Source: Byssochlamys sp. IMV 00236 (lineage: Eukaryota; Ascomycota; Eurotiomycetes; Eurotiales; Thermoascaceae). From it: DNA of 64,000 bases. The notes beneath the pieces are model-generated. The model searched no databases and had not been told where the DNA came from. It saw only the letters and a program-made list of their open reading frames with translations. The DNA lies in the NCBI GenBank assembly GCA_001931875.2, contig MSJH02000666.1:1-64000 (forward strand), given 5' to 3'. Shown here piece by piece: positions 31,052-43,448 of the stretch. Both the position numbers and the translations under genes were made by a program. Every line of letters begins with the position of its first letter. Position 1 is the first letter of the stretch.

Positions 31052-32405
31052 ATGCCGCCGAAGCGCAAAGCAACGCTGGAGACGCCCCAGCCAAGGCGGA
31101 AGTCAGCCCGCCTCAACCCCGCAGAATCAGAGTCAGCAGTTGAGCCAGAGCCACCAGAGACATGGCCTGAACTCGCCCGCCTCACCAGAGAGCGGATCAA
31201 TCGCTATGAATCTGCCTCTAGTAAGGAGGCGAGGAAGGGCGACGAGAAGCTCAAGCCCTGCATGATCGCTTTACTCGATTGGTTACCCGAAGAGGGCCGA
31301 GAGTCCGCGGCTCATGACATGCTTAAAAGCATAACAGATGATATGCTATATGACATGTTCCAGAACATTCGTACATGTCTTCTATTCCCCAGTAAGTTCA
31401 CTGCGGGGCATTCCTAATAATCAATCAAAATATCTACCATAAAATTCACCCATCTGAGTTTTCATGCAGTGAAAGCGGCAGGCAGCAGTTCTGTTTCCCG
31501 AACTCCGATTGCCAAGAGAGAAGATGATGTCGAGATCATAGCCTCAATTCCAGAAGAAGAACCGCAGAAGCAACAGGACAAGTTCCGTGCAGATATACTC
31601 CGTCGCGATAATCACCGCTGCGTGATCACCAACGGCCTTGACAGGGACAAATGGCTGGAGATGGGAGAACCAGATGATATCGATTGCGAAGACCTTGACG
31701 CTGCCCACATCATTCCATTTCCTTTAGCCTCGTGGAAACCTACTCCGGTAAGTAATTATAGCGCCTAATACCTGTTTAGTTTAGATACAAGTGCTGATTA
31801 AAGTATAGGGCTCCACACATGATGTGAGCCAGATATGGGAGACCCTCTTCCGGTGTTTTCCTGGGATCCGACAGATCAAAATGGGCATCGAGAATATCAA
31901 TCATCGGTCGAATGGCATCACTTTGAGGGATGATGTCCATAAGTCCTTCGGAAACTTCGCGTTTTCTTTTGTCCCCACTGTACGTCTCATACTAATACAT
32001 ATTAACCAACTAGCTAGTTATAGTTATGCAAAGAGTGTGGCTTACTAATGTATACTACATATCTAGGAAACCCCTCATATCTACGATCTTAAGACATACC
32101 GCCGTGCTATTTCTGGACATGTGAAAAGAGAGATTGCCAAGGTGGGAAAAGTAACTCTCCAGCAAGCAAACGGCGCAGAGGATGTCCCATTGCCAAGTGC
32201 AGTTTTACTAGACTGCCATTGGAGAGTGGCCGAAATCCTGAACGCATCAGGAATGGGCGAAGAATTCGATAGGCACTTGAGGGAATGGGAAGACATCAAG
32301 ATGAGTACGGGCGACGGCTGTCTGAAAGAGGACGGCTCAACCGATGTCACTCGTTATCTAGAAGTCGCCTTCTGGAACTTGGTTGACCAAGCTGTTTCGT
32401 GCTGA
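31052..32405 (+). CDS. Fungal HNH-nuclease-domain protein, intact
   Basis: Exons 31052-31391, 31470-31747, 31809-31979 and 32067-32405 give 375 residues; all introns are GT..AG and keep the frame. The N-terminus is basic and disordered (MPPKRKATLETPQPRRKSAR), a possible nuclear signal. The core reads FRADILRRDNHRCVITNG, then DAAHIIPFPLASW, then ENINHRSNGITLRDDVHKSF. These give the Cys, the paired His of the AHIIP strand, the central Asn/His and the last His of the beta-beta-alpha-metal HNH fold as seen in this fungal family. A C-terminal extension of about 110 residues follows. A metal-dependent DNA endonuclease activity is plausible from the domain but has not been shown for the family. It is a second, intact member beside the disrupted copy at 9685-11169. 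Confidence 0.8.
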
Positions 32406-33597
32406 TTCTTCTCGCCTCTGCATATTCCACAGTTCATTTTCACCACAATACCCTATTTCAGCGCCTCTGGCCGCCCTGTTGTACTCTACCACTTGTTTTC
32501 TTCTCAGTTTGTTGCTCGAGGCCGTCCGTTCACATAGACCGATTCAATAGACTGCAACGATAATTTGACTTACTTATTATGATGACTGCATATTTCCGCT
32601 ATCCAGATCATACAACACCGGTGACAATCTGTATAATTTTAGATCATTTATCCCATGTAATAATCAATATATATATATATATATTATTGTCGGCGCTCAC
32701 GGCTTCTTTAGAAACTAGCTGCAAACGGCTTATATGTACATACATACAACTCCGCTGAAAGGGAGGTAGGATAGGTAAACAAACTATAAAGCCACCAATA
32801 TAGAATCAAAGGAGACACGCGGGAATTAGTAAAAATGCTCGAAATAAGTGCTGGAGGCAGTGCTCCAGGTAATCAGGATGAAGTAAGTAAATCTATGGGG
32901 CATAAATAGCTAATAGATTCCAGTATCCTCTAGTTCTCTACTGTAAGCAATCAAGAATACATTTTCTGTTTTACATGCTTCTTTTCAGAGTCTTTTGCTT
33001 CCGTGATCCTAGATCTTCACGATTATCTAGGAAACACAGTATAAATAGAGGTAGACTTAAGTTAAACATCTATTATTTATAGAAGCCCGCCTGTATCTAT
33101 AGGAGATATAAATAAGCGCAGTTTGATTTTTTTTTTGATGACTTGTGTATTAAATTGATAAACTATTCTCTAAGACCAGAAATACTGCACATATAATAGA
33201 AAGCGAGGGCTTCCTCGGTATGTCGATTTGATTGAGGTTATACTGCTGAGGATGTTGTTCGACGGGGTAATTTGATAATGTTTACTAGGAGATGTATTTT
33301 GGATCCATAAATTTTAACATTTTTTTCTACCTACAATATTGCACTTTTTTCACATCTTCATCCAGATCAGGATAGATATGTAACTATCCATCGGGTCGTA
33401 ATGTAACAAGAGAAAGTGGAAACATTTCAACACATGCCATAGGTTGTGTGAAGATGATCGCTCCAGGCGCCGCGCTAAATAATAATCACGAAACAAACAA
33501 AAGCTTGAAAGATACCAGACTTTTTCCAGGCATTCGCTGGCCACTCGTTGAATAGATAAAATAACAGAGTACTTGGAACTGCTGATGGGATGACATT
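32406..33597. other. Intergenic, AT-rich
   Basis: No gene is seen. It contains an (AT)n run (about 32666-32684) and several poly-T tracts. The HNH gene and rrn3 converge on it. Confidence 0.4.
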
Positions 33598-35781
33598 TCA
33601 GTCATCCTCGCCATCAGTGCTGACGACGTCGTCATGATCCTCCTCACCTTCATCCGCTTCGCTGTCCGAGTCATCGTCGCGGTCATCGACTCCAGGGATG
33701 CCGCGCCACTCGACATAATCGTTCTCCAACCACCGCCGGCTTCGCGGGAGCTGGTAGGGATCAAACGGGAAGTAGGCATCTAGCTGGTAGCCACCGTCAT
33801 CACCAGCTCGGGTCTCCCGCTCAATCTGGCTGAAGCGGGGATCGGCCATGGCTGAGATGCTGCGGAACGAAGAGATACGGAGTCTCTTGTTCGTCTCCAG
33901 GAGCGGGAAGACATAAAGGAAGCGAAGATGGTGTGCAATGCGAGCGAACTCGGACACAATGGCGGGAGAGCACACCTTTAGCGGATTCAGCTTCGAGTAG
34001 ATGGTCTGATGGAGGATCTCCTTGATAGACATCGGGAAGGAAACATCCTCCAGATCGATGTCATCCAGATTGCTGGCATCGTCACTCTCGAGCGCAGCCG
34101 TCGTAAGATCACGCCAGCGGAAGCAGAAGATGTAGAGCAATGCCTGCGCAGTGGAATAGAACGGGCCATACCGTCGAAGATCGGGACCACGGCAAGCCTC
34201 CTCGTACTCAGAACGTAGATTGTTCAGATGCGTGCCCAGAAGGTCAAACACATCGCGCACCACCTCGCTGGAGACATGAGCACCTCGTGCGACGAAGCTT
34301 GCGAGGTATGCCGCCGCAGACTGGCGTGTGATACCCGGCTGTAGCTTGTTGAAGATGAGTTGGATGCAAGTAGTGGCGAAGCGGTCAACAAGGATAGGGG
34401 AAGATTGTGAGAAATGGAAGAGGAGGAACTGGGAATGACGAGAGCGGTACGTAGGAAGGATGATGCTCTGGAAATGGCTCAGAAGGAGATCAAGGGCGTT
34501 CTCTTTGTCATCCAGGGAACCCGAAGTGAAAGGCGGAGCATAGTACTCGAATAGCGTGTCGATCATGCAGTCGAGCTTGTGAATCTTGTCCTTGACAGCC
34601 TTTAACTGGCGCATGTCGACGTCGATTGAATCATCGCTCGCAACAGACTCTGCGTCCGAGTCGTCATCGGCCAGAGCGATCCGTTCCGGCGAGGCGATAT
34701 CCTGCACTAGGTCTTCTCCAGCCTCATCTTCAATGTCTTCCATATCGACTTGAATCTGCACATCGATCTTTACGAGCTTCTCTGTGACGAGAGCGAGGAT
34801 ATCTGCCTGCAGTTCGGGCGTATACTCGATGACCTTGATGAGATTCCTGGTGTAGGCGACGTTGGCCTTGACGGAGTCGGTGTCAAAGGGAAACTGCATG
34901 GAGAGGATGGGTGACAGGGCGCCACTTCCAGCAGGGATCAAGTTCATGATGTAGCGGAGTGCCATATGGACTCTGGCGTAGATTTCGGCGGTGTTAACGC
35001 GGGGGTAGCCTGGTAGTTTGCCGGTGCCTTTGGGTACTGTGCCGCGAAGCTGTCAGCTAGAACAAACTACACGGGCGGAGGAGCATCTCTTACCTTCGCC
35101 CAGATAGCCGACCAGCATCTTGAGCACGGAGCCCAAATAGCCTCCTTGCGCCGCAGCAAGATTTCCGAGAAATCGAATGTAGAGTTTGACATACGACTCG
35201 TCTCTTCCAAGCCACTCGCTATCCAACACTGAATGAACCAGACCGGTACAGTTCCTATCAAGCGACGCGACGTTGGACAGCAAACCCATCAGATGGTGCT
35301 TCAACGTCGTATGCGAGGGCAAGCCATAAGGCAAGGACCCATCCTCTTCCATCTTCTTGGGATCGGCCGAAAAGATCTCCTTTATTCGATCATACGCCTC
35401 ACTATCTGCGCCCGACAGGTGTCTCTGGATCGCCCTGCGCACCTCCTCCCGAACAACAGCAGCACTCTTCTCTGGCTCCGAACCACTCATACTTTCATTC
35501 GGCGGCAAACTTCGCGTCTTGACTTCAGAATCAAACTGGACCCTTGCACGCTTCTTCGGGCTAGGCCCAGCGCCGCCGGCATCCGAAGCAGCGGACGAGG
35601 GTGGAGAGGAAGAAAGGTCCATCTCGGACATCTTGCGCTTCGTCCCCGCAGACGTGGTGGCGGCGTTATCGACGGGTTTGGATGTTTTCAATATTGGCGC
35701 GGGGGATGAAACTACCATCTTCGAGGGGGGTCTCGAGGTCGCCGTGCCAGGCTTACCCGAAGCGGGGGCCAGGGATACCAT
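33598..35781 (-). CDS. rrn3: RNA polymerase I initiation factor RRN3
   Basis: Exons 35781-35094 and 35036-33598 (57-nt intron, GTAAGA..GCACAG) give 708 residues. RRN3 (TIF-IA) binds RNA polymerase I and brings it to the rDNA promoter. Family blocks include KLYIRFLGNLAAAQGGYLG in exon 1, KLPGYPRVNTAEIYARVHMAL across the exon 2 start, KIHKLDCMIDTLFEYY, FLLFHFSQSSPILVDRF, and RGAHVSSEVVRDVFDLLG. These belong to the HEAT-like helical core, and near the C-terminus comes FPFDPYQLPRSRRWLENDY. An acidic, phosphorylatable stretch (DDDSDAESVASDDSIDVDM) sits mid-protein and the tail is very acidic. The N-terminal 100 residues are Ser/Pro-rich with KKRARVQFDSE. The length agrees with other filamentous fungi. 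Confidence 0.9.
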
Positions 35782-36940
35782 ATCAGCTCGACCGGTAGGA
35801 TATTTCTGCAGTGTTCGATGGACAAGACTGATATCTTTCCATTGGCAGGACCGCTCCTGTCCAGAATCGGCTGGATGTGGTCTTTTGTCGCTCTTGAACG
35901 CTCGACCGTGGAGGCGTTATGATGGTCGACACAGGGAGCACACGACACTGACGACACTACCACTCGAGAGGGAAGTGTCCTGGAGCGGTTTCTCAATTAA
36001 GTTGAAAGAGATGACTCTTGACTGTCAATCAGCCCCGTCTGTCTGCCCGGATCGATATTGGTCGCGTCTCTTCGTGACGGAGGGGAAGCAGACAGACGAG
36101 CGTCAGCACCACGATGGATGGAGGGTAACACAGCAGGCGGAGAGAAAAGCGAAAAAAGAATCGACGGGCGGTGAAGAAGACCAGCTTTTTTCTGCCGTGG
36201 GGCCCGTGACTGGCTGATTGATGTCCGTGCGCCGGGCTTGTCTAGCGCTCATTGGTCACGATGGATCCAACCCTAAGTTACCTAGTTGGGTTATATGGAA
36301 CTATGCACAGACGCGTCGTGGAGGTAAAAAGACATCATTTAACACGCTGATATTGGTGGACTGTAGGCAAGGATGGGAGAAAAGAGATCCATTTGTAGAT
36401 ACGTTAATTCTAGCGGACGCCATAAAACGGACGCCATAAAACGAAAAGGAAGGAAATACCATATGTACCACAGATTGTGGACTGCACGCTATGAACGACC
36501 CCCGCTCGTAAACGGAAGAAAAGAAACACTCATGATCAGATAACGAAGGATATTCGGATCGAGCGGACTCGTCTGAATGAAAAAAACCATGAGCCAAGTG
36601 AGTCACCATATGCCAGAGGACAATACAGTGACCCCCTTGAGAGAACAGCAAAAGAGCAAACCGAGAATCGCCACCCAGGCATCCTGCCATAAACTATGTT
36701 CATATCCCATATCCCTAAGTCGATCCGTGGTCACTGCACCACGGACGTCATAATGTCACAATATGTAACACGAATCCGAATAATAAGGCGAAAAGAAAAA
36801 GAAGGAGCCGTCTCCCGTACGAAGGAAGACGACTCAAGAACGGAAAGTCGATCATCTCGGGAAGTAACCAGTTCCCTCGATTTCGTTATGTGGTACAGTG
36901 GTTGTCGTACATCACGTTAACATAGCGCTCCCTGGAAAGC
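35782..36940. other. Intergenic between rrn3 and the downstream minus-strand gene
   Basis: No gene is supported; small open frames lack domains. It includes the rrn3 promoter and the 3' region of the gene at 36941-37711. A 14-bp direct repeat (GGACGCCATAAAAC) occurs at about 36415-36440. Confidence 0.4.
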
Positions 36941-37711
36941 TTAGAGCCAGGCACTGCTGCTCACGGGGCCCAACTGGTCGTTGAAGATGCTGCCATATAA
37001 CTCCTCGATCTCAGTGATGTAGTCCTCCACGCTGAATTTCTTCAGACCCTTGTTCAACAGGATCTGTTCCTCCTCGTCGAGCACAACACGACTGCCGCCA
37101 AAGTCCTCCACCACTTCGTTGACCTGCTCCAGCTCCCGGCTGAATGGGTGACTCGCAGAGTCGATGGGCTGGAAGAAGTCCTGGCTGGAGCGGACGGCAC
37201 GCAGCGAGTTGGGGGGCGGAGACATGCGCGACATCGATCGCTTGCGGGCGAGTTCCTGGTGGGATCTCTTGGTGTGGGAGAGCGCGCGCTTGGGCACGGC
37301 GGGTGCGTCCGCGGAAGTCGACGAGGTAGACGAGCGCGGGGTGCTGCTGACTGTCGCGGACCGCTTTGGAAAGTAGGACGTCAGATGGTTAGGCTCCGGG
37401 CCGAGGGGGGACGTCTCGTCTGACGTGATACTGGGCGAGGTAATCGGTGATGCGAAGCTGTTAGGGGTCAGAGCCACATCCGATTCATCACCGGACCGGA
37501 TCGAGGAAGACGAAGACGAGACCGCGGACGGCAGGTCGGGCGCATTATAGGCCAGCATGTTGGTCGTCGAGATCAAGTTCATGGGTCCTGAAATCTTGGG
37601 GCGGCGAACGCTCGCGGACTTGGGCAGAGGAATGCCTTCGCGGTAGGGCATCGGCGCAGACACCTCAGGGCGCTTGTTGCGCTTGGTGAATGCTCTGGTC
37701 AAAGAACTCAT
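36941..37711 (-). CDS. Unrecognised Ser-rich protein with conserved-looking C-terminus
   Basis: A single exon of 256 residues. I do not recognise a family. The N-terminal 200 residues are basic, Ser/Pro-rich and probably disordered (MSSLTRAFTKRNKRPEV, many SSTPRS and SPxS sites). The C-terminal 60 residues look folded: ELEQVNEVVEDFGG, then VVLDEEEQILLNKGLKKF, then SVEDYITEIEELYGSIF. Such a pattern, a variable phosphorylatable body and a conserved helical C-terminus, suggests an adaptor or regulatory protein. Codon choice is GC-rich and the frame is long and free of stops, which supports a real gene. The long 5' region (37712 onward) has CT/TTTC tracts like a promoter or UTR. Confidence 0.65.
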   Translation of the reverse strand: MSSLTRAFTKRNKRPEVSAPMPYREGIPLPKSASVRRPKISGPMNLISTTNMLAYNAPDLPSAVSSSSSSIRSGDESDVALTPNSFASPITSPSITSDETSPLGPEPNHLTSYFPKRSATVSSTPRSSTSSTSADAPAVPKRALSHTKRSHQELARKRSMSRMSPPPNSLRAVRSSQDFFQPIDSASHPFSRELEQVNEVVEDFGGSRVVLDEEEQILLNKGLKKFSVEDYITEIEELYGSIFNDQLGPVSSSAWL

Positions 37712-40247
37712 GATGCTGGTTGAATATAGATAATCTGCGTCGGGTAGAGACCAGCTTCGGATGCTGTGTTCCTAGATCACTGATCTGGGAGAGCAAATCG
37801 ATCGAAATGTCGCTTATCGGCTTATCGTCTTCGATCGACGTTGGCGATGTGTCTGTTCTTCTGTCGCACTGTTGAGGAAACAGGCGGCCCTGCAAAGAGA
37901 ATCGCAGTAGTGTTTTTCTCTTTCTTTTTCTTTCTGAAGGAATGGTTTTTTGAGTTTTGTTTCTTTTTTTGCCTCCGGAATACCCAGTTGCTCAGCACTG
38001 GTGGGATGGACAAGCGCTCTTCTGCTAGAGAAGGCGAAGGAATGAATCAGGGATGATAGATAGATAGTTAGATAGATAGATAGAGAAGGAGCGGACAACC
38101 AGGACGCGCCAGAGAGAATGAATGTACAGTACAAGGCCGCGAAGAGATCTCGACACCCGGGACAGCGAGGAAGAGAGGGAGGGAATCCTCGGGCACGGTG
38201 GGGTGGGTGGAAGGGAGAGGAAGCGAGGGAGCAGAAAAGATGAAGGCGAAGAAGGATATCATCCCAGGGACCACTGGGCCATGGCACAGGCGCCACCACC
38301 GGGATGGGGGAGCATCTAAGGAACCTAGGGACTAGACCAGCCGGTCCGTGAGTCGTGCTGAGGGTCAGGGCCACTCTTTTTTCTCCAGGTGCTCGTAGGG
38401 CGACGGAGCCAAATTCTGCAGTGGAGTTGAGAGTTGGGGGCAAAGAAGGTGAACCTCTGGTTCTGATGAGGCCTTTTTTCTTTTTTTCTTCTTTTTTTCT
38501 TTTTGCCTTGTCTTGCATCATTTTTCATCTTTGCCCTAGTTACCCTAGTAGTTACCTCACTCACTATGGTATTATGATCCATCCGTCTAGCTAGCTGCTT
38601 TGTTTTAAAGCGCCCTGTGCAACCCACAGTGACCTTGCAGGTATTAATTATTATTATTACCAGCCGGGAGAGAGTACCATACTTACTACAGTACTTAGTT
38701 ACCAGTTAGCCTACATGATCCTGGTCACAGGCAACCATTGACCTGTCACTAATGCTACGTTTCCCCCTTCTGCAACCAATAATGCCAGGAACCAGCCCGG
38801 ATGCTGGCACGCCGGTGTGTGTAGTCAGTCGTAGTGGCGCCCAGCCAGGCACACAGCCAGGGGCACGCGGCAGCCTTTGAATGCAGCCATGTGCGCCCGC
38901 CATCAAACAACAGCTCTGTTTCGATTCAACTGACTCGACTTCTGCAGGAAGAGAGAACACTTCACGCATGATCGATACTACTCCGTACTTAGTACTTACC
39001 GAGGTACTCGACTCTGGTCGATTATTAGTATACCCATAGGACATTCTACCATAACTTCATCCTTTCTAAATTTACTCCATCCATCATCACCTTGAACCCT
39101 GCACTGTTTCAGAGGTGACGTGCGCAATCACTTAATTTAATTCTCCTATCGAGTCCATCTGGTCCTTGCGCTCCCTCGAGTCGCGGGTATCACTACCCCC
39201 TCGATGCGATCTGCAATGGACCAACGGAGAAAAGACCGGGCTCCGTCTCATCCACCAGGCCCTCTTTCTCGCGATCTCATCTCCGCTTTGTTTCAGATGC
39301 GACCCTGCGGAGAAACGTTAAACCATCTCGTTATCTCTCTCTCTCTCTCTATACTGCATAAATCATAGTTACTCTACTCTAGATCATCCATGTAGTTATT
39401 CCCTACGCCGGAGTAATGGAACTCACTTGTAAGGACCATAACATCATGCTCTGGTTAAATTTTGCGACTAAATACCTACTCAAGTAATCCAGGAATAGAT
39501 TCTCCATCCAACGCGGCACTCCCTTTCCGCTCGAATTATTTCCTTCTACGTACTGTACAAATTCCAATTGACGTCAATCTAAAACCCCGAGATATGTACA
39601 TAGTTATACTCTCTATTAGTCTACTCTAGGTGCCATTCCTGCGAGACGACCTCGTGGACCGATCATGTCGGGGAACCACATGGCGCGATCGCGTGCAGTT
39701 CAACTATGTGAGATACATAATAACAAATTATCTACATAGATCCATTGGGCTGCTTCTTCGGGTAAGAGATGACGAGAGTAGACTACCTATGTAATATTGA
39801 TTCATTTTAAGCCATTCCCTATAATATGACACGCGATAGGAGAATGAGATTCTTGATATTTGGCTTTTTTTTTTCTTTCCCCTACTACTAGTACGATTCC
39901 AGAGATCTACTCTGAGGTATTTCATACGAATTGTGGAAGAAACTCAGATAAAAGAGATGATACCTATTTACCTATACTACTCATAAATGATGGCTCTGTT
40001 GAACTAAAGTATGATGAAATGTAAAATACCATATATGCCATTATTTGTCCATGCGAAAATTTACTCATCCACGACTTCTTCAACGGCTCACCATACTGAC
40101 TACTACAACCACAGACTTTGTGTGTTTTGACCGAACAGAACCGGGTATCTCAAAATGCTAGTTAACCATCCCATTTTGTTTGTCCTTCCTTCCTTTTTCT
40201 TGGTTTTGGTGTCCTTCCTTTTTCTGTTTTTTATGTATATATTCTTT
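37712..40247. other. Long intergenic region with low-complexity tracts
   Basis: No convincing gene. Present are TTTC-rich tracts (37918-37970 and 38477-38510), a (GATA)n run at about 38056-38084 and a (CT)n run at about 39332-39351. A long minus-strand open frame (37814-38521) is lysine-rich only because of the TTTC tracts. Confidence 0.45.
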
Positions 40248-41956
40248 TTAATCCTCTTCCATTGATTCCCATCCGTCCTGCTCTCCACCCGGTCCCGCAT
40301 CCTCCCCCGCGGGTTCCTCGTCGTCGTCGGAATCGCTGTCGTCCTGGTTGAGACCGATCATCCGCTCCTTCACCTCGCCCTCCAAGGACGGCATGCGTCC
40401 CACAAACGCCCGACGCACCGCGCCGTTGGTCGACGTGTCCCAGATCTGGACAGTGCCCTTGCTGCCGGCCACGGCCAATCGGAAGCTCACCTCCTGGTCG
40501 GGCGCGAACGTGGTCGAGAAGACCTTGCCGACGTCCAGTTTCCGCGATACCACCATGCTGGGCTTGTTGTTCTCAACGTTCCAAAGCTTGACTTCCTTGT
40601 CGGTCGATCCTGTCACGAGGAATCCGGGAATCGTGGGGTTGATGTCAAATGACGACACAGACGAGTCGTGTGCCTGGAGCGACCACTGTGCCTTGGACTG
40701 CTGAGGGGTCGCAGGCGCGTTTCGGATATCGTAGCGGTAAACCATTCCTCCGTCCGTTGTGACGTAGAAGAAGTTGGGGTCGTGTAGGTCCCATCGCACA
40801 GTTTCGACGTCCGACTCGACTCCCCATCGTGCGCCCTGAGCCTCAGGTGCTCGCATATCAGCAGCCACAATGGTTCGGTCGTAACTGCCGCTCAAAAGGA
40901 CAGTCGATTCCTGGGGATGCCAGTCAAGTGCGCAGACCTTGTCCGTGTGGTGGGTGTACGACTTGGCGCACTTGGCCGTATTCAGGTCCCAGAGCTTGAC
41001 GGTCTTGTCGGCCGATGCGGAAGCCAGCAGATTGCGGTGCTGACGGTTGGCAGCCAGAGCCAGCACGGAATCAACGTGGAACTCGTCGTTTGCCTTGGTC
41101 TTCTTCTTCTTTTTGGGCTTCTTCAGTTCACTGTTTTCCGATCCACCTTGGCCCAGAATAGCATTGGGGTACATGCAGTCGACAATGTCAAGATCCCAGA
41201 TCTCGATATCCGGCTCCATCGTTCCAACAGCGACGAAGTTGCCTGTGCTGCGGCCTTCCGTGCCCCGTCCAACGGGAAAGTCGAGCCATTCAACGCAGAG
41301 CGGGATGGCAGGAAGCATGACATCGTGGTGGACGTAGAGATTGTCGGCCTCGTCCTCGTACACATACACCTCCAGATGAGCCACTTCATCCTCCACCTTG
41401 GCGGCCAGAAGCAAGTTATCCGTAGGCAGAATCTGCAGCTCCTCCCGCTCCTCCTCGTCTTCGCCCTCTGGGATAACCAAGTAAGGGTCTTTCTCGTGGG
41501 GCTTGTGGTACGCCAATGACTTGACATTGCCGAACATTGTGATCTCCTCACCGTCCTCATCCACAGGATCGCTGTCATAGTGATCGAGATCATACTCCTT
41601 CAGGTCATCATCATCATCGTCATGACTAAAGCAATATCCTAGTTAGCTCCTTTCCTATCCCATGACTTCGTCTATTCACAGCTCAGAGAATAGATCACCA
41701 CCTACTCTTTTTTCGACTTCTCATCCTTCTCCGCATCATCTTCCATGACATCGTCATCCCCCGTCTCCTTTCCCTCCGTCGCACCCTCACCCTGAGCCTC
41801 CTCTTGCGCAGCCTTCAAGTCGCCTTGGGCCTCCTCGAGCTGCATCTTCGCGAGCTTCGATATCCGACCAATCTCCTCCTCGTCGATCTCATATTTGGTC
41901 GGGAACTGGGCAGCGACTCCGCGCCGCACCCAGGAGGTGGCCGTAATCATCGACAT
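40248..41956 (-). CDS. pwp1: WD40 ribosome-biogenesis protein PWP1
   Basis: Exons 41956-41706 and 41625-40248 (80-nt intron, GTAGGT..GCTTTAG) give 542 residues. PWP1 (periodic tryptophan protein 1) is a nucleolar WD40 factor needed for 60S/25S rRNA maturation. It starts MSMITATSWVRRGVAAQFP, which is typical, followed by an acidic region and DLKEYDLDHYDSD across exon 2. WD repeats include LASASADKTVKLWDL, LLSGSYDRTIVAAD, FLVTGSTDKEVKLWNV and AGSKGTVQIWDTS. A basic KKPKKKKKTK insert suits nucleolar targeting, and the C-terminus is acidic (DDSDSDDDEEPAGEDA). It is divergent from cmc2. Confidence 0.9.
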
Positions 41957-42641
41957 GGCTGCACACTACTGGTGTCCTGTTGATGTCCCGCAAACTGAAG
42001 AAAGAGTAAATAACTTTTTTTTTCCCTTTTTTCGCACGCGCCGCCTAGATAAACGGGTCTCGATAACGGCGGGGCTGGGGGACCCGGCAAAAAAAAACTT
42101 CTTTGCAGACTTCTCGACCCTTTCGTCTAGTATAGCCGCTATCCCTCCAAGTGAAAACAAGTAGACGACCTCTGTTTCCTATAAGGAAGAGTAAATAAAA
42201 CAGTGAAACAGAACAAGAAACAAAATTGCGTTTCTTGCGACGCCTCTTTCTTGTTTCACCGACAATAATAATTTTCTTCTGTGGTTCGACACCTCGTTTC
42301 CGCCCGGCAGAATACAGTAGACTAGGCGCTAAGTTAGTTTTGGACAGCCCGATCGATCGACCGCCCCCGGCCTCTCGGAGGTCAGCCAAATCCCGCGGCG
42401 GAACCAGAACGACGAGCGGAGAGAGAGAGAGAGAGAACTGAAGATAGAATCATATCAATCAATCAATCCATCAATCAACCAGGACACATTTCACAACATC
42501 AATCGATACCCGTAATTCGATTTCTATCACGACTCTCTTCTTCCTCTCCAATCTCTTCTACCAACAATCTCGCACCCATTCTCATCTCCATCCCATCCAG
42601 AACAGAGAAAAAAGGCGAACGTTGAACGCCATATCCCGAAA
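41957..42641. promoter_or_regulatory. Divergent promoter of pwp1 and cmc2
   Basis: This 685-bp region lies between the two divergent start codons. It contains a GA repeat (about 42419-42436) and ATCA-type tandem sequence (about 42454-42482). No gene is seen in it. Confidence 0.45.
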
Positions 42642-43065
42642 ATGCATTCTCATCTACACACCCCCGAAAATGCCAGTACGTCTTCCCCAACCCATCTCCC
42701 TTGTCATTTGATTTGTGTATTATTAAATACACATAAAACTCCAACTAGTTATCAACCATCAACCATGCTGACTGACTAACCAATTTGTCCCCCCAGACTG
42801 CGAAGAAATCATGACCATGCTCGACGAGTGCCACGCGCGAGGATTCCTCTGGAAAGCCATGGGTCAGTGCAGCGATATCAAAGTTCAAGTGAACAAATGC
42901 CTAGGTGCGGAGCGTTATGAGCGCGCGAAACGGAATCGCGACAAGGCCCGTGAGAATAGAAAGCGGATTGAGCAGATTTGGGCTGAAGAGAGAGTGAGGG
43001 AAGGTGTGGTTGCTCCTGCAGATACGACGAGTGCGGCGACGGGAAGCGCGGAGACGAAGCAGTGA
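42642..43065 (+). CDS. cmc2: COX assembly factor CMC2 (twin CX9C)
   Basis: Exons 42642-42675 and 42797-43065 (121-nt intron ending CCCCCCAG) encode 100 residues. CMC2 is a small mitochondrial intermembrane-space protein needed for cytochrome c oxidase biogenesis. It starts MHSHLHTPENANCEEIM, matching the family's usual MHP.L..P. start. The twin CX9C motif is exact: Cys13-x9-Cys23 and Cys36-x9-Cys46 (CEEIMTMLDEC and CSDIKVQVNKC), the substrate pattern of the Mia40 disulfide relay. A basic helix follows (AKRNRDKARENRKRIEQIW), then a short variable tail. Joining the two exons creates the first cysteine's context, which supports the intron. Confidence 0.93.
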
Positions 43066-43448
43066 TTGATTGATTGATGGATTGGTTGATTGGGACTTGA
43101 GGTTGCTGAACGGAGCAGGATATGTATGTATATTACCGCATTGATGGGTTGGAGCTCCGAGGCGTTATCTCAGATGGTCTCTCTTTTGGAAAGGAAGTTT
43201 CGAATATTACACAGGGGCGAGAAGGTGCCTCTATTGGAGGGATAGAGGAGGATGCACACCAAGATTCCACTCATGTTATCATCGAAGGTGAATGAATTCC
43301 ACTCTTAGTATGTATGTACAGTACTTTTATGGCCGAAGTGATATTGAAGAGGTGATCACACGACCGAAACATTAATGCCCAAGATGAAAAGTTTCCACCG
43401 AAACGCCGTCTAGATAAATGGATGCAGCCAAGCCGGTATTAAACAGAA
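43066..43448. other. Convergent 3' region of cmc2 and utp23
   Basis: No gene is seen; the two genes run toward each other across 383 bp. Confidence 0.4.

Noticed and set aside
37814..38521. A 235-codon minus-strand open frame starting MMQDKAKRKKEEKK.
   Set aside because: Its composition comes from TTTC/CTT tracts in an untranslated or promoter region; it has no domain and no coding-like pattern.
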